Part shown: piece by piece, positions 33,786 through 45,200 of the stretch
Numbering within the stretch: the stretch's first letter is position 1
How the letters are laid out: each line of letters opens with the position of its first letter
Source: Anaeramoeba flamelloides
Lineage: Eukaryota; Metamonada; Anaeramoebidae
DNA length: 64,000 nt
NCBI GenBank assembly: GCA_027625915.1
Contig: JANTQA010000008.1
Coordinates: 13,703,001-13,767,000, forward strand
Reading direction: 5' to 3'
Program-made: the position numbers and the translations under genes
Notes under the pieces: generated by a model
Told to the model about the DNA's origin: nothing
Databases searched by the model: none
What the model saw: the letters and a program-made list of their open reading frames with translations, nothing else

Positions 33786-34960
33786 TAAAAGTGTTTTTTA
33801 TTGATCCTCAAATTCAGATGGTATTTACAAGTTAAACAGAAAGAATTAGTGAATTAGACAAGAAGTCTTTTCATTTGTTTTTTTCAAAATCAAAATATTT
33901 TTTTATAAAAATATGACTCAAAAATAGAACCAAATAACAAGGATGTATTGGTATTAAAATAAAAATCAAAAATTAAAAACAAAATAATATCGTTTTAATT
34001 CATACACATACATTTAGAATCGATGTTTATTCAAAATCAAAATAACAAACTATATTTTTTTTTTGATTAAAAATAATAGTGATAGAAAATTTTCGCTTTA
34101 TTTCCTCCTTTTTGTTTGGTTTTTAAAAAGACAAAAGAAGAAAATTATGAAAATTGATGAAAAGTTTTGGATGAATATCAATTCAAGCAAACTTTTGAAT
34201 AGATTTGTAATTGGGGTGTTTGAAAATGAAAACAACTAATATTTTTGTTTTTCTTTTTTGAAAATATGACTTCCTGAATAACGTCTTTGTCTATTTTTAA
34301 AGAAGTCGTCAAACATTTCTGAGGAGTCCTTTTGGGTTAACGAAGTAACTAGTATACCAATCTGGGGTTTTTGTTTTTCTTTTGGGTAACCATCAACTGT
34401 TGATCTTCTTTTTTTTTCTTTTGGGTTTTTTTTTGATACTTCAAGCAATTGCCCTATTTTTTGATTTTCTTTTTGTTTTTCTTTTTCTTCTTTCAATTCG
34501 ATTTTGCTATTTGCAATTCCAAGTGATTTGTTTGAAAATTTCAGCACGTCACTTATTTGATCGAGTGTTTGCTCCACTTCCTTGTTCATTTTCTTTGACA
34601 ATTTTGATTTTTCTATGAGATTTTGAAGATGTGCTCTATCTTTAAGAACTTTATTGTGGAACTCTTGAAAAAAAAAATCGTCTAAAAGAACTTCTTCATT
34701 TCCACGAGACAAGTTTGTGATTTGGTAAAGCTTTTTACAGTTTCTACTAATTATAGAGATCAGTTTGTTGAGATCTTTTTTTTTGATTTTGGTTTTTTTT
34801 TTTGTGTTTTCCATTAAAGTTGTTCCAGAGCCATCTCTTTGCAAACCATTCTTTTTTTTTTTCAATTTTTTATGGATGAAAGACATTTTATTGATAGAAC
34901 AAAGAAAAAATAAATAGATTTTTTGAAAATAAATAATTAATTATTATTTTTTTAATCAAA
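33786..34960. repeat. Segmental duplication, copy 1 (about 1.18 kb)
   Basis: The segment from TATAAAAGTGTTTTTTATTG to just upstream of the gene start is repeated at 38360-39565 in the same orientation. About 450 bp of 3' flank is nearly unchanged between copies, while the gene shows many replacement differences. Confidence 0.85.
34236..34886 (-). CDS. Unrecognised lysine-rich coiled-coil protein, copy 1 (216 aa)
   Basis: I do not recognise this family. The protein begins MSFIHKKLKKKKNGL, a basic amphipathic N-terminus, followed by poly-K tracts. A leucine-rich helical core at about 35-125 (RNCKKLYQITNLSRGNEE, then EFHNKVLKDRAHLQNLIEKS, VEQTLDQISDVLK) looks like a coiled coil. After a charged K/E linker the C-terminus carries KKRRSTVDG and RQRRYSGS, basic-serine motifs resembling kinase sites. 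A second copy at 38827-39491 preserves all these features, which supports it being a real gene. Single exon. No targeting signal or membrane helix. Function unknown. Confidence 0.75.
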   Translation of the reverse strand: MSFIHKKLKKKKNGLQRDGSGTTLMENTKKKTKIKKKDLNKLISIISRNCKKLYQITNLSRGNEEVLLDDFFFQEFHNKVLKDRAHLQNLIEKSKLSKKMNKEVEQTLDQISDVLKFSNKSLGIANSKIELKEEKEKQKENQKIGQLLEVSKKNPKEKKRRSTVDGYPKEKQKPQIGILVTSLTQKDSSEMFDDFFKNRQRRYSGSHIFKKEKQKY

Positions 34961-35970
34961 TAGTGTCTGAGAAACTTCACCTTGAGTTGAGGTTAAAACT
35001 TTTAAGTTTTAATTAATTCTTCATATATTCTTGAAAAACAAGTTCGATATTTTTTATTATTTAATATTTCAAACCAGAAAATGCCAAATAGAATACAATT
35101 ACAAATCTAATTGGAAAAAACGAAACCAGTTTGATGATCCTGAAAACAAATTCAACAAATAAAATATATTTTGATCAATTTAACAGATCTCTGTTGATTT
35201 TAAGATCAACTCTAAATTTAGAAATATTTTGGTGAGCAATGGGATTCTTAGAGAATGAAAAAAATTGTATTAATTCGGTAAAGCGAGAAAAAGTCTTTAA
35301 TTTTTTTAATAGAATAGATCTATGAAAATGAGATTTCAATGGAAATAGGAGCTGTAGATAGGATGTTTTGTATTTATTTGTGAAAAAGAATCAAATTATT
35401 TTTTCAAAGAATCTCCTTAGATTCGAATTGACGAGTAAATCAGGTAAATGTGCTTGAGTAAAGTGAAAAATTTTTCAAATTAATTTTTTCTGAAGGTTAG
35501 TTTTGTTGGAAAAAATCAAATTTTATTAATAAGATCTAAAACTGATATGAAAAGCTCTACAATGGTTGTCATTTGATAATTTAATCTCACGAAAATTTAA
35601 AAATCATTTTTTTTTCTTCCTCAATTTTTGTGTGAAATTTCTGTGAAGAGGTAGTGTTATGTCGTTAACTCTTTTTCTTCCAAATGTTTATCTTTTTGAA
35701 CCGAGTTGAAATTAAACATTTTTGATTTTTCCAATTTGATTGAAAGAATGTAAAAGTATCTCTATCACAAATTGTGTTATTAAAATTATTACCTCTCTAA
35801 CCAAAAACCCTGAAATTTCAAATAAACCCGAAATTACTTTTTTTTGATCAATGGAAAATTTTTAGTATAAATTCAAAAGTTTTAATTCCATATTACAGAT
35901 AAATCTATTAATTTTGGACTAACCATTAACCTAACTAATTGGGGGTATTGATTAAAGATTCTAAATTAAC
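34961..35970. other. Intergenic, 5' of copy 1 of the duplicated gene
   Basis: AT-rich with no recognisable feature. It does not resemble the corresponding region 5' of copy 2, so the duplication ends at about 34960. Confidence 0.5.
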
Positions 35971-36431
35971 TAACTGTTGAGAGAAAAATGTTGGACAGAG
36001 AAAAATAGTTGGATAGCAATTTTACTTGGGAACATTACTGAAAATGATTTTTTATTTCAATCGTTTGTGAAATAACTAAAGAAAATAAGAATAATCAACT
36101 TATTAGAATAAGGGTTAATGTAATTCTACTTTTTCAAAACCTTATCTATTATAATCTAAAGCAAGTTTAAAAATGAACATTTTCAGAATTAATAGTAAAC
36201 TTTGCTAGAAATTGGATTTTTGTTAAAATAGCATGATCTTCTTTAGTTGTCAACCATTCAAATGAGTATTCTACACAAACCACAGATTAATGAACTTGTA
36301 ACACATTTAAACCTGGATTTATATAAAATTCACCTAGTTATCAAAAGGATTTGAGATTCAATTTTACTAATGTTCCCAATTAAAAATGGTGTCCAAGCAT
36401 TTTTCTGTGTCCAACATTTTTCTCTCAACTG
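35971..36431. mobile_element. Element A-prime: MITE related to element A
   Basis: Inverted ends read CTGTTGAGAGAAAAATGTT on the left and the complement of CAGTTGAGAGAAAAATGTT on the right. Each arm has two GAAAAATNNTTGGACA sub-motifs and an inner TTTTAATTGGGAACATTAG. The same plan (two GAAAAAAAT..GGACA units, then AATTGTGAATATTAGTAAAA) is found in element A, though the interiors differ. Length is 461 bp, flanked by TA, noncoding. Confidence 0.75.
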
Positions 36432-37158
36432 TAATTGTAAAACTTTGGTAAAGGTAGAAATCAAAAAAACCATATCTGAAAAATAAATAATAAAACTGAC
36501 TGAAAATATAAATTAATTTTGTATTTAACTTTGAAAATTAATAGAATATTAATCAATATTATTAATATGAATGAATTTTAATTTGAGATAGGTGGTTTAA
36601 TTATATTAAATTTAAATTGTGAATTACAGTTCCTGAAATTTGAAAAAAGATTATTTTGTATTGGGTGTGGCTATTTGTTTTTTTGTTTATTAGCTGATCC
36701 TTCTTCCACCTATTATGGGTTTTAAGTGTAGTTAAAAACAAGAATTGTTCTTTTTTTCATTTAGAAATCTGAATTGAAGAATGTAAGACTAATATGTTGC
36801 ACAGTAAGTAATAAAAAATGTCATTTGTGGATTATTAATTGGTTGAAATTTTTATATAGGTTTTGTTTTTTTTGGAATTCTTAAAATACTTTTCTTTTTT
36901 TTTAAGGTAATTGAGCAAAAGTAAAACAAAAATATCAATTAAAAACCCAAAAATCAAATTTCATTTATAATAACTTCCAATATATTGTCTGTAAAGTTTC
37001 AATTCGGTTTCGGGAAGATTAAAAAAACAAAAATTAATTATTTTCTTTTTGAACAAACTATTAAAAATCATAACGGTTCCAAGATCAATGAGCTGAGAAC
37101 TAGAATAACAATTCCCAATACATAATTATCTTTTCCAAATTTCTGGGATTGTATTTCT
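36432..37158. other. AT-rich intergenic stretch
   Basis: No supported feature. Confidence 0.5.
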
Positions 37159-37597
37159 TAAAGGGTTAGTGTCACCATAGATTCGGCTATAACTATAACA
37201 TAGTTTGTAATTGGGTTGAAATTATATAAATGCTCCATAGTTCATATGCTTTAAAAAATCGATTAGTTAAACTAGTACTATTTGTTGTTACTCTTCAATG
37301 AAAAATGATCCTTGTATTGGTAAAAAACCCAACAATTTCCAAAAAAAATCTATCTTTCTCATAAATTTGAAGGTTGAATTATCAATTTTCAAACTATAAA
37401 GTTGCAAATTATCTTTCTTAAGCTTGTGGCCAAATGTAGATTATTAGTTGCGAAAAAATTCATTTTTTTGTCATTATTTAATAATTACCTCCATTGAGAG
37501 ATTCTTTTTACCAAATAATTTCATAAAATTCAAATTAAAAAATAAAAAATTACTTGTTTCTTTATTTTAAAATTCCCAAAGGTTAAATATTGCCAGC
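37159..37597. mobile_element. Left part of an element C copy joined to a repeat D fragment
   Basis: It starts with the C terminus TTAAAGGGTTAGTGTCACC and continues with C-type sequence (AATTTGAAGGTTGAATTATC, AAAGTTGCAAATTATCTTTC). From about 37505 it matches the middle of repeat D (ACTTGTTTCTTTATTTTAAA, CCCAAAGGTTAAAT). A complete C copy begins directly at 37598. The segment is a mosaic of truncated repeats. Confidence 0.55.
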
Positions 37598-38356
37598 TAA
37601 GGGATTAGTGTCACCATATATTTCTCTATAATCAAAGTATGTTGAAATTGGGTATAAATGATATTAATACGACATGGCTCGAATAGGCTCTAAAAAATCT
37701 CTTTTAAATCCTATTGCATAATAAATTATTACATTATTTACTAAAGATCACGAAAAAAAAATTATCATTTTGAAAATTTTTTTTTTTAATTCCTTTTCCA
37801 AACTTAAAAATAGAAACTCAAATTAAGAGTATTCTGGTATTTAATAATTCATATTTAGAACTTCCAAAAGTAACAATTTTTAGAATTTTGTATTTTCAAA
37901 GATTAACTCAAAAAAGATCAACATAAAAACCCAAAGACTGATTAGTTTTGTTTGCTTTCGATAAATTTAATTGTAACATCAATATATTTCGAATATTTGA
38001 GAAATAATTGGTTAAACAAATATATTCGTTAATTATTTAATTTTTTAAAAAAAACTTTATTTTTTAACAACTAATCAACATTTGGACACAAATTTAAGAA
38101 AGATAATTTGCAACTTTATAGTCTGAAATTGATAATTCAACCTTTAAATTTGTAGCGAAATACAGATTTTTTTTATAAAATCTTTCTTGGTTTTTTACTA
38201 ATACATAGATTATTTTTAATTGATGAGATCAACAATTATTACTATTTAACTAATCGATTTTTTAGAGACTTTCGAACCAGGTAACGCTAATGTAGTTACG
38301 GCCCAATAACAACATACTTTGGTTGTAGGCTTCTACTTGGTAGACGCTAATCCCTT
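37598..38356. mobile_element. Element C, copy with both ends (759 bp)
   Basis: It starts TAAGGGATTAGTGTCACC and ends GGTAGACGCTAATCCCTTA, with inverted arms of about 120 bp sharing TCTAAAAAATC. The interior matches 4439-5160 in reverse orientation over its length. No coding frame. Its right end touches the left boundary of the second copy of the segmental duplication at about 38360. Confidence 0.78.
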
Positions 38357-38359
38357 AAA

Positions 38360-39037
38360 TATAAAAGTGTTTTTTATTGATCCTCAAATTCAGATGGTAT
38401 TTACAAGTTAAACAGAAAGAATTAGTGAATTAGACAAGAAGTATTTTCATTCGTTTTTTTCAAAATCAAAATATTTTTTTATAAAAATATGACTCAAAAA
38501 TAGAACCAAATAACAAGGATGTATTGGTATTAAAATAAAAATCAAAAATTAAAAACAAAATAATATCGTTTTAATTCATACACATACATTTAGAATCGAT
38601 GTTTATTCAAAATCAAAATAACAAACTATATTTTTTTTTTTTGATTAAAAATAATAGTGATAGAAAATTTTCGCTTTATTTCCTCCTTTTGTTTGGTTTT
38701 TAAAAGACAAAAGAAGAAAATTATGAAAATTGATGAAAAGTTTTGGATGAATATCAATTCAAGCAAACTTTTGAATAGATTTGTAATTGGGGTGTTTGAA
38801 GATGAAAACAACTAATATTATTGTTTTTAATCTTTGTAGAACCGACTTCCCGAATAACGTCTTTGTCTTCTTGTAAAGAAGTCATCAAACTTTTCTGAGG
38901 AGTCCTTTCGGGCTAACAAAGGAACGAATAAATCAAGCTGGGGTTTTTGTTTTCCTCTTGGGGAGTCATTAACTGTGGCTCTTCTTTTTCTTTCTCTTGT
39001 TGGTGTTGTGTTAATCTCAAGCAATTGTTCGATTTTT

Positions 39038-39070
<33 letters not shown>

Positions 39071-39565
39071 CTTTTTCTTTTTCTTTTCCTTTATTCGATT
39101 TGGTTTTGCTATTTGCAATTCCAAGTGATTTGTTTGAACATTTCAGCACGTCACTAATTTGATCAAGTGTTTGCTCCACTTCCTTGTTCATTTTCTTTGA
39201 CAATTTTGATTTTTCTCTGAGATTTTGAAGATGTGCTCTATCTTCGAGAACTTTATTGTGGAACTCTTGAAAAAGAAAATCGTCTAAAAGCTCTTCTTCA
39301 TTTCCACGAGACAAGTTTGTGATTTGGTAAAGTGTTTTACAGTTTCTACTAATTGCAGTGATCCGTTTGTTGAGATCTTTGTTTTGGGTTTTGGTTTTTT
39401 TTTTTTTTGTGTTTTCCATTAAAGTTGTTCCAGAGCCAACCTCTTTCAAACCATTCTTTTTTTTTTTCAATTTTTTACGGATGAAAGACATTTTATTTTG
39501 TAATAGAACTAAAAAATAAATAGATTTTTTGAAAATAAATATTTATTTATTTTTTTTTTAATAAA
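38360..39565. repeat. Segmental duplication, copy 2 (about 1.2 kb)
   Basis: It is the direct-orientation copy of 33786-34960. Similarity starts at TATAAAAGTGTTTTTTATTG, a few bases after element C ends. The 3' flank of the gene is nearly identical between copies, including long runs with no functional reason for conservation, which points to a recent event. Confidence 0.85.
38827..39491 (-). CDS. Unrecognised lysine-rich coiled-coil protein, copy 2, reading frame shifts at a poly-A tract
   Basis: This is the paralogue of 34236-34886. From MSFIRKKLKKKKNGL through DQISDVLKCSNKSLGIANS it aligns throughout with copy 1. At a run of more than 25 A (poly-lysine, around 39041-39070) the reading frame changes, and the C-terminal part (LLEINTTPTRERKRRATV to RQRRYSGSRF) continues in another frame. 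Without the shift the first frame ends at about 38913. Because the C-terminal frame stays open and keeps its motifs, the shift may be an assembly error in the homopolymer, a length polymorphism, or a very recent break. Function unknown, as for copy 1. Confidence 0.7.
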
Positions 39566-40174
39566 GCCTTGTCAAATAATTAATAAATTGAATTTAGATT
39601 GAAATTTTTACTGACAGATCATTCAAAAACAGACTATTTTTCGAAATAAGTTTTGAATTTGGTTCGAATTGAGCAAAGGAGAATTTCGTTTTTTTGTCAT
39701 TGATTGTTAGATTGGTAAAATCCGTTTGTTGTGTTCATTTTGAAAAAAGTATTAATTATAACTCAAAAAGGCAAAGAAACAGATAATTTAAATACACTTG
39801 ACCCTTTGAGTAAAACCCGTTTCACAAAGTATTTTTCAATTCAGCGAATTTAAATTACAACAACTCTTATCACTAGTGATTAACTTGATTTTGTATTGAA
39901 ATTCCAAATATAGTCTTGTTTAAAAACAAGCTTCTCTTCAGAAAATGTCAGAAAATTATATAAAAACTGTAATTGGGTTGTTTCCAGTTCTCAAATTTTT
40001 TTTTTCGCTATTATATCTCAAACCCCAGATTTTTCTAAACAAATAAACTTTTTTTAGATAAAAATTCAAACACAAAATTAAAGTATTCTAATTATGTTTC
40101 AAAGATTCAAAAGGAAGTAAAATTAAGTTGGGAAAAATTTCATTTCTAAGGCATTTTATTAAGCATCTTTTGTC
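39566..40174. other. Intergenic, 5' of copy 2
   Basis: AT-rich, no supported feature. Confidence 0.5.
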
Positions 40175-40403
40175 TACTATTTGTTGAAAAATAAATGGTA
40201 CAAAATTTACATCCAGCTTCCAAAAAAAGATAGAATAGCAGGTAACATTTCCAATTTTTAATTCTTCAAAGAAGCTTAAATTATTCATTTCCTTTTCAGA
40301 ATTGAGTTCTTTGTGGATTTGTTTTAATTCTTAGAATTTGTCATTTGATTTTTTTGGGATAGCTAATTGAAAATTTTGATCTTATTATTTTACAATGAAC
40401 TGG
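40175..40403. mobile_element. Element E, copy 2
   Basis: It matches 12979-13210 in the same orientation: TACTATTTGTTGAAAAATAA at the left, CAGAATTGAGTTCTTT inside, and GAAAATTTTGATCTTATTAT at the right. Inverted arms are preserved but more diverged than in copy 1. Confidence 0.65.
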
Positions 40404-41040
40404 AATTTTCACTCAGAATACATGAACTGATTGCGAATTAGAAATAATAATTTACAATTATTAAGGGAGTTTGTACATTTTGCAATTTAGAGTACTAAAA
40501 TTTTATTTGAAACTAATGATTCAAAATAATTCTTTGACCAAATATATTGATATTTTAATAAATAGAATGGATTCATCTTTCTGGGATAATATATTAACAT
40601 ACCAATTAAAAAAAGGAAAAAAAAACAAACAAATCTTGATAAAATTGAACAATATATTATTAAAAAAAAAGGTTTATTTCTTGGTCTTATTTATAATATT
40701 TGTTCTAATTACTTCTCCTTCACATAACTTTTTTTTTTAATTCTGACTGGAAAAACTTTTGATTTGAATTTTTTTGGAAACTTATTACAAGATATTTTTA
40801 AATAATGTTTGAAAATTAATTCTCAAATCAGATTTTCATTAAATTCATCTCATTTTAGATTTGATTTACGGAAATAGGATTTTTTTAAAAATCTTCTTTA
40901 GAAAAAAACAGGAATATTAGGTATATTGGTTTTATTTTAAAATAATTTTTTTTTCATCAATTTGAAATAAACTAAAATCAATTCTTGTTTTTTGCTTTCA
41001 ATTTTTTGAACATTATTATTAACTTTTTTTATTTTTAATC
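40404..41040. other. Intergenic stretch
   Basis: It contains an open frame of about 60 codons (40490-40671) after a possible AG acceptor, but without neighbours, homology or a paralogue it is not called. Otherwise AT-rich. Confidence 0.45.
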
Positions 41041-41391
41041 TACATTCTTTCCAAGGCTACCATAAAATTTTAATTAAAATACAATTGAGTTTTTTATTCT
41101 TATTTTCCCTTTGCAAAAAAAATTCGATAATAAGAGTTATTATTCCAAAAAAAATTTCAATAAATGAGCTATTATTCAAATTTTTGGAACATCAAAAAAA
41201 AAAATTTGAAGATTTATCAAGTACTTAATAATAATGTTCAAAAATGGTACAATTTTTAAAGATAAGTAAATATTGATATATTTTTTTGGAATAATAACTC
41301 TTATTTCCGAATTTTTTGCAAAAGGAAAATAAGAATAGAAAATTCAATTTTGTTTTATTTAAAATTTTATGGTAACCTTGGAACGGCTGTA
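41041..41391. mobile_element. Element H, copy 2
   Basis: Left arm CCAAGGCTACCATAAAATTT and right arm ATTTTATGGTAACCTTGG are inverted, and AATAAGAGTTATTATTCC recurs in both arms. About 95 bp shorter than copy 1 because the middle is reduced. TA at both ends. Confidence 0.75.
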
Positions 41392-42121
41392 TGTAATCTT
41401 TTTTTCGATTTCGGGTATTCATATCTTTTCTTTTAATCTTTGAAGTTATTTTCTTTCTTTTGGATTATTTTGATAACATTGTTAGAACGAAGAATTTTGA
41501 AAACAAAGTTGTATAAATAAGGTTTTGAAAAAATAATCTATAAATAGTATTAAGGCAAGAAAATCAAGGTATTACTTGTTTAATTTCATATAAGTTAATA
41601 AGAAATTACGGTGAAATATTTTCTATTATACATCTTGGTCAATTTTTTTTTTTTAATTTAATTTTATTTTTGATTTAAATGGGTTGATTACAAAAAGGTG
41701 GTTTTTCTTGTTTAGTCTTCAATAAAGAAAAAATTTGTAAAAAATATCAACATCTTCTCATATCAGTTTTTTTTTTTTTTTTTGTGGTTCTTATATTAAT
41801 TAATTTGAATCTTTTCTATTTATACATTTCTGAATTTAAACTTAATTTCAAATTTTATAATTCCAAAAAAATATTTTTGTTATTGAGAATCCTGAAATAG
41901 AAAAGTTCAAGATTCAATTCTTATTTATATAGATTCTTTTCATGAATATTCAATGATATATAACGGTTTCAAAGTTTCAATATCCACATAAACCCAAAAG
42001 ATCTTTTTTTCGGTTATTTCAAGAAAAAAAACTTTTAAATAGTAACCATTTCCTTTATTAGAAAAGACTGTTTATATTTTTTTTTGTAAAAATTAGAAGA
42101 ATTATTTACTATTTAAACAAT
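41392..42121. other. AT-rich intergenic stretch
   Basis: No supported feature. Confidence 0.5.
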
Positions 42122-42321
42122 TACAATAACTTCAACTTTTGAGACAAAACTTTCAACCAAATTTAATACACAATAAAAACCCCAAATTAAAGTACAAAAT
42201 ATTAATTCCTGTATATATTAATTATTTATATATAAAATTACATAAATACGCTTTAATTTTAGATTTTTTTGTACCATAAATTTCGTGAAAAGTATGTGTC
42301 TTAAAAGCGGAATTGGTCATA
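42122..42321. mobile_element. Element K, copy 2
   Basis: The left arm TACAATAACTTCAACTTTTG..ACTTTCAACCAAATTTAATA and the right arm GATTTTTTTGTACC..GTCTTAAAAGCGGAATTG correspond to the arms of copy 1. 200 bp, TA-flanked. Confidence 0.65.
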
Positions 42322-43522
42322 CACAAATCAAAGAAAAATACATACCAAAAGATAGTATTAAAAACAACTGTTATAATGTAGAATCCCCCCCCTTTGTCTT
42401 TAATCGTGGAATTTTTCTCTTATTAATAGATCTAAGTTTTCTTTTTCAGTTTCAGTAAGGTTGCCAATAAATAATTGTGTTGAACTTTTTTGTACTGTTT
42501 CACTTTTTTTCTCAAAAGTCCAAGACATTTTTCAAAACAAAAAAAAAATTCAAAAATATTTACAATACAAAATTATAAATTCCAAAATTAATCATTTTGT
42601 ACAATTCCTTTATCTATATAAGAAGTGATTTTTTTCCCAAGCACCCATAAAATAATTCAGAAAAAATATTGAGAGTTTTATCCTAAAAACGTAATTTACC
42701 AAATATGAATTGTAGGAAAAATATGATTTTTACTCATTTTGTAGCTATTTAAAATCAAAAATAAAAGATTTGATTTTGAACAAATTTCTTCTTAAATGGT
42801 CATTGATGGAATCTTGTATTATAAAAATATAAATTATTTAATAAATTTATTAATTGGTGATAATTCATGTTGGAATTCTTATTAACTTTAAAAAAAATAT
42901 GGTTAAATTTGATTATTTTTTCTTTTGCTCCACAAATAATTATTTAATTATTGCACAAAAAAATTTCCAACTTTTTTGATATACAACTATTTTTTACACA
43001 CCAACAATCAAAGTTCAAAAATGAGATGAACAAATTTTTTTTTTGAAAAAATTCAAATGAACCCCTTTTCAATTCTACTTTAGTTTTTAATTGTTCAAAA
43101 ATACAGTATTTATTTCATATTTTCTAATGATAAAAAGTTAAATAGAAAGCTCAATGTTCAACTAGGACAAAAAAGATCTATATTCGAATTCAAAAGTCTA
43201 ACTTTATAATTCTACAAGAGAATTTCACAAATCCTCTTTCATTTTATTACTTTATTTTAAATCTATTTTTCAAAGCACTCTTTTTTTTATGTTTGAAATT
43301 CCCTAGAATTAGAACTAATTTCGAGTTGATATAAAAATCAAAACATAAATTACTTATTTTTTTTTTTTTATTTCTACCTCCAATCATTAAAATTTCTTCA
43401 AAATTAATCTATTTTATTAAATACAATTGAAATTCTTACACTCTTATTGGGATTGAATTTCATATTAATCATTTTTTTCCAATTATTTTCAAATAAAATC
43501 ACAAATCTATTATTTCTTTACA
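42322..43522. other. Intergenic upstream of the FNT gene
   Basis: AT-rich; the promoter of the FNT gene must lie at the right end, but no motif is distinct. Confidence 0.5.
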
Positions 43523-44703
43523 ATGAAACGTATGAAGACAGGGAAAGAATCTCTTTATGAGATCATTGAAATAGGATATGAGAAATCAAAAAAGGGGTTT
43601 CTTTATCTTTCACTAAGCTCGATAGTTGGAGGAATTTATATTGGGTTTACTTGTTTAATTTTCTTAATGACAGTTGGAGGATCACCAACAATAAGAGAAT
43701 CTGATCCAGGACTCGCAAACTTTTTAGGTGGGGTTGTGACTCCAGGTAATTTTAATTTTTCACAAGTTCTCTTCTCTTCACCAAAGATCTTTCAAAATTT
43801 TTAAAGAAAATATCGTTTTTTTATCTCTTTTTTCGAAAAAAAAAAAAAAAATTAATAAAAAAACAACAAAATTTCTTTTTCTACTTTCTGAAACCGAAAC
43901 TTTCATAAAATCAAATGAAAACCCTAAAAGTTGGCTTTATTATTGCATTTATTTGTGGATCAGATCATTTTACTGATGGTCTGTTATACACCATACCACC
44001 ATTATTCTCGAAAAGAACCAACATTCTCTCGGTTTTTTCAAACTGGGGAATAACCTTTCTGTTCAATTTATTTGGGGCCTTCTTATGTGCTTGGCTCTTT
44101 AGCTATCAATCAAACCTTTTAGATAATGATCCCGTGAATAGCTTTGCTAAGGCATACCTTTCATGCGAAGCCAATTCAAGTATCTGGGGACTATTTCTGA
44201 AAGGGGTTGGGGGTGCCTACTTGGCTTGTCTTGGCTTCTATCTCGCGGTTGCAGCACAAGACATCCTTTCAAAAATCTTTGGATTGTGGTTTCCCCTCAT
44301 GGCCATGGGATCGCTTGGCATGAAACATGCAACAATGTCAATGTATTATTTGCCAATAGCCCTGTTAATCAAAGCACCTAATTCATCTTTTTTTAAATAC
44401 TTTTGGCATAATCTGTTGCCCATTTCAATTGGAAACATAATTGGTGGCACCTTTTTTGTTGCAACAATCTATTATTATTTATACTACCAAAAGGTTTCTG
44501 TAGACTTAGATTCCAATGGCAGTGGCGCAAATCAACTTGATCAAATTGAACTTTCTGATAATGATCTTGACGAAGTAGCGGATCCTAACCTAACCAGACG
44601 ATATCGTGTAAGAAAAGTAGACTCAATACTCCGATCTAAAAGTGATGGCTCAGATGGTGACCAACAAATCGATTCAGAATCAGACATGTCAGATAGTGAT
44701 TAA
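43523..44703 (+). CDS. Formate/nitrite transporter (FNT) family channel, two exons
   Basis: This is a member of the FNT family, pentameric channels that pass small monovalent anions such as formate, nitrite, lactate or hydrosulfide across membranes. Exon 1 is 43523-43745 and exon 2 is 43931-44703; splicing at phase 1 creates the valine in VVTPVGF, restoring the conserved stretch before GSDHFTDG. The product is 331 residues with about six membrane helices between 28 and 262. Conserved points are T89 in HFTDG (family LFTGN), FNLFGAF at 119-125, and the central pore histidine H207 in GMKHATMSM (family G.EH..AN). E and N around that histidine are replaced by K206 and S211. A 65-residue acidic, serine-rich tail (LDQIELSDND, ESDMSDSD) follows, longer than usual. 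In anaerobic protists such channels could export formate or lactate; the substrate here is inferred only. Confidence 0.92.
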
Positions 44704-45200
44704 TCGTGGTGTTCTGTATTCTCTCTTTTTTTTTTTTTTTTCTTTTTTTTTTTCGATTTTCAAACGTTTATGCTGAAAAAATTTTTTTTCAAAAACCAAA
44801 ACCAAGCTCCTTTTGTTTTTATTTTTATGTTTAATTAAGTTTGTTAATCATAAAATCAAGACTAAATAATAATTTAACCATTAACAAGCCTTTTTTTGAT
44901 TCTTTTTTTTTCTCCTTTTTTTTTCCCCTCTCCTTTCTCTTTGAAACGATCATTCAACAAAACCAATTTAGTTCTAAACTGCCTTCCAAAAATCTTTCTA
45001 AAATTCTATTGATAGGTTGTCCATTTTATTACCAAAGAAGATTATTTTTAAGGTGGAAATTAATAGTTCTTGTTAATTGTGACAATTTTCAACAAATTAC
45101 TATTAGAGTTGTGTGGTATTAACACAGAAATAGTAATTAATAAGAAACCACCTAATATAATTAAAATCTTTCTTTTAAGGAAGTAGTAAATTTTCCTAAC
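44704..45200. other. Intergenic, 3' of the FNT gene
   Basis: T-rich tracts directly after the stop probably belong to the 3' untranslated region. No supported gene. Confidence 0.5.

Noticed and set aside
40490-40671. Possible orphan exon (RVLKFYLKLMIQNNSL.., WDNILTYQLKKG)
   Set aside because: There is an AG before and a GT after, but no neighbour exon, paralogue or recognisable domain.
44841-45122. 93-codon frame after the FNT gene
   Set aside because: It looks like 3' untranslated or intergenic DNA; low complexity, no conserved motif and no upstream context.
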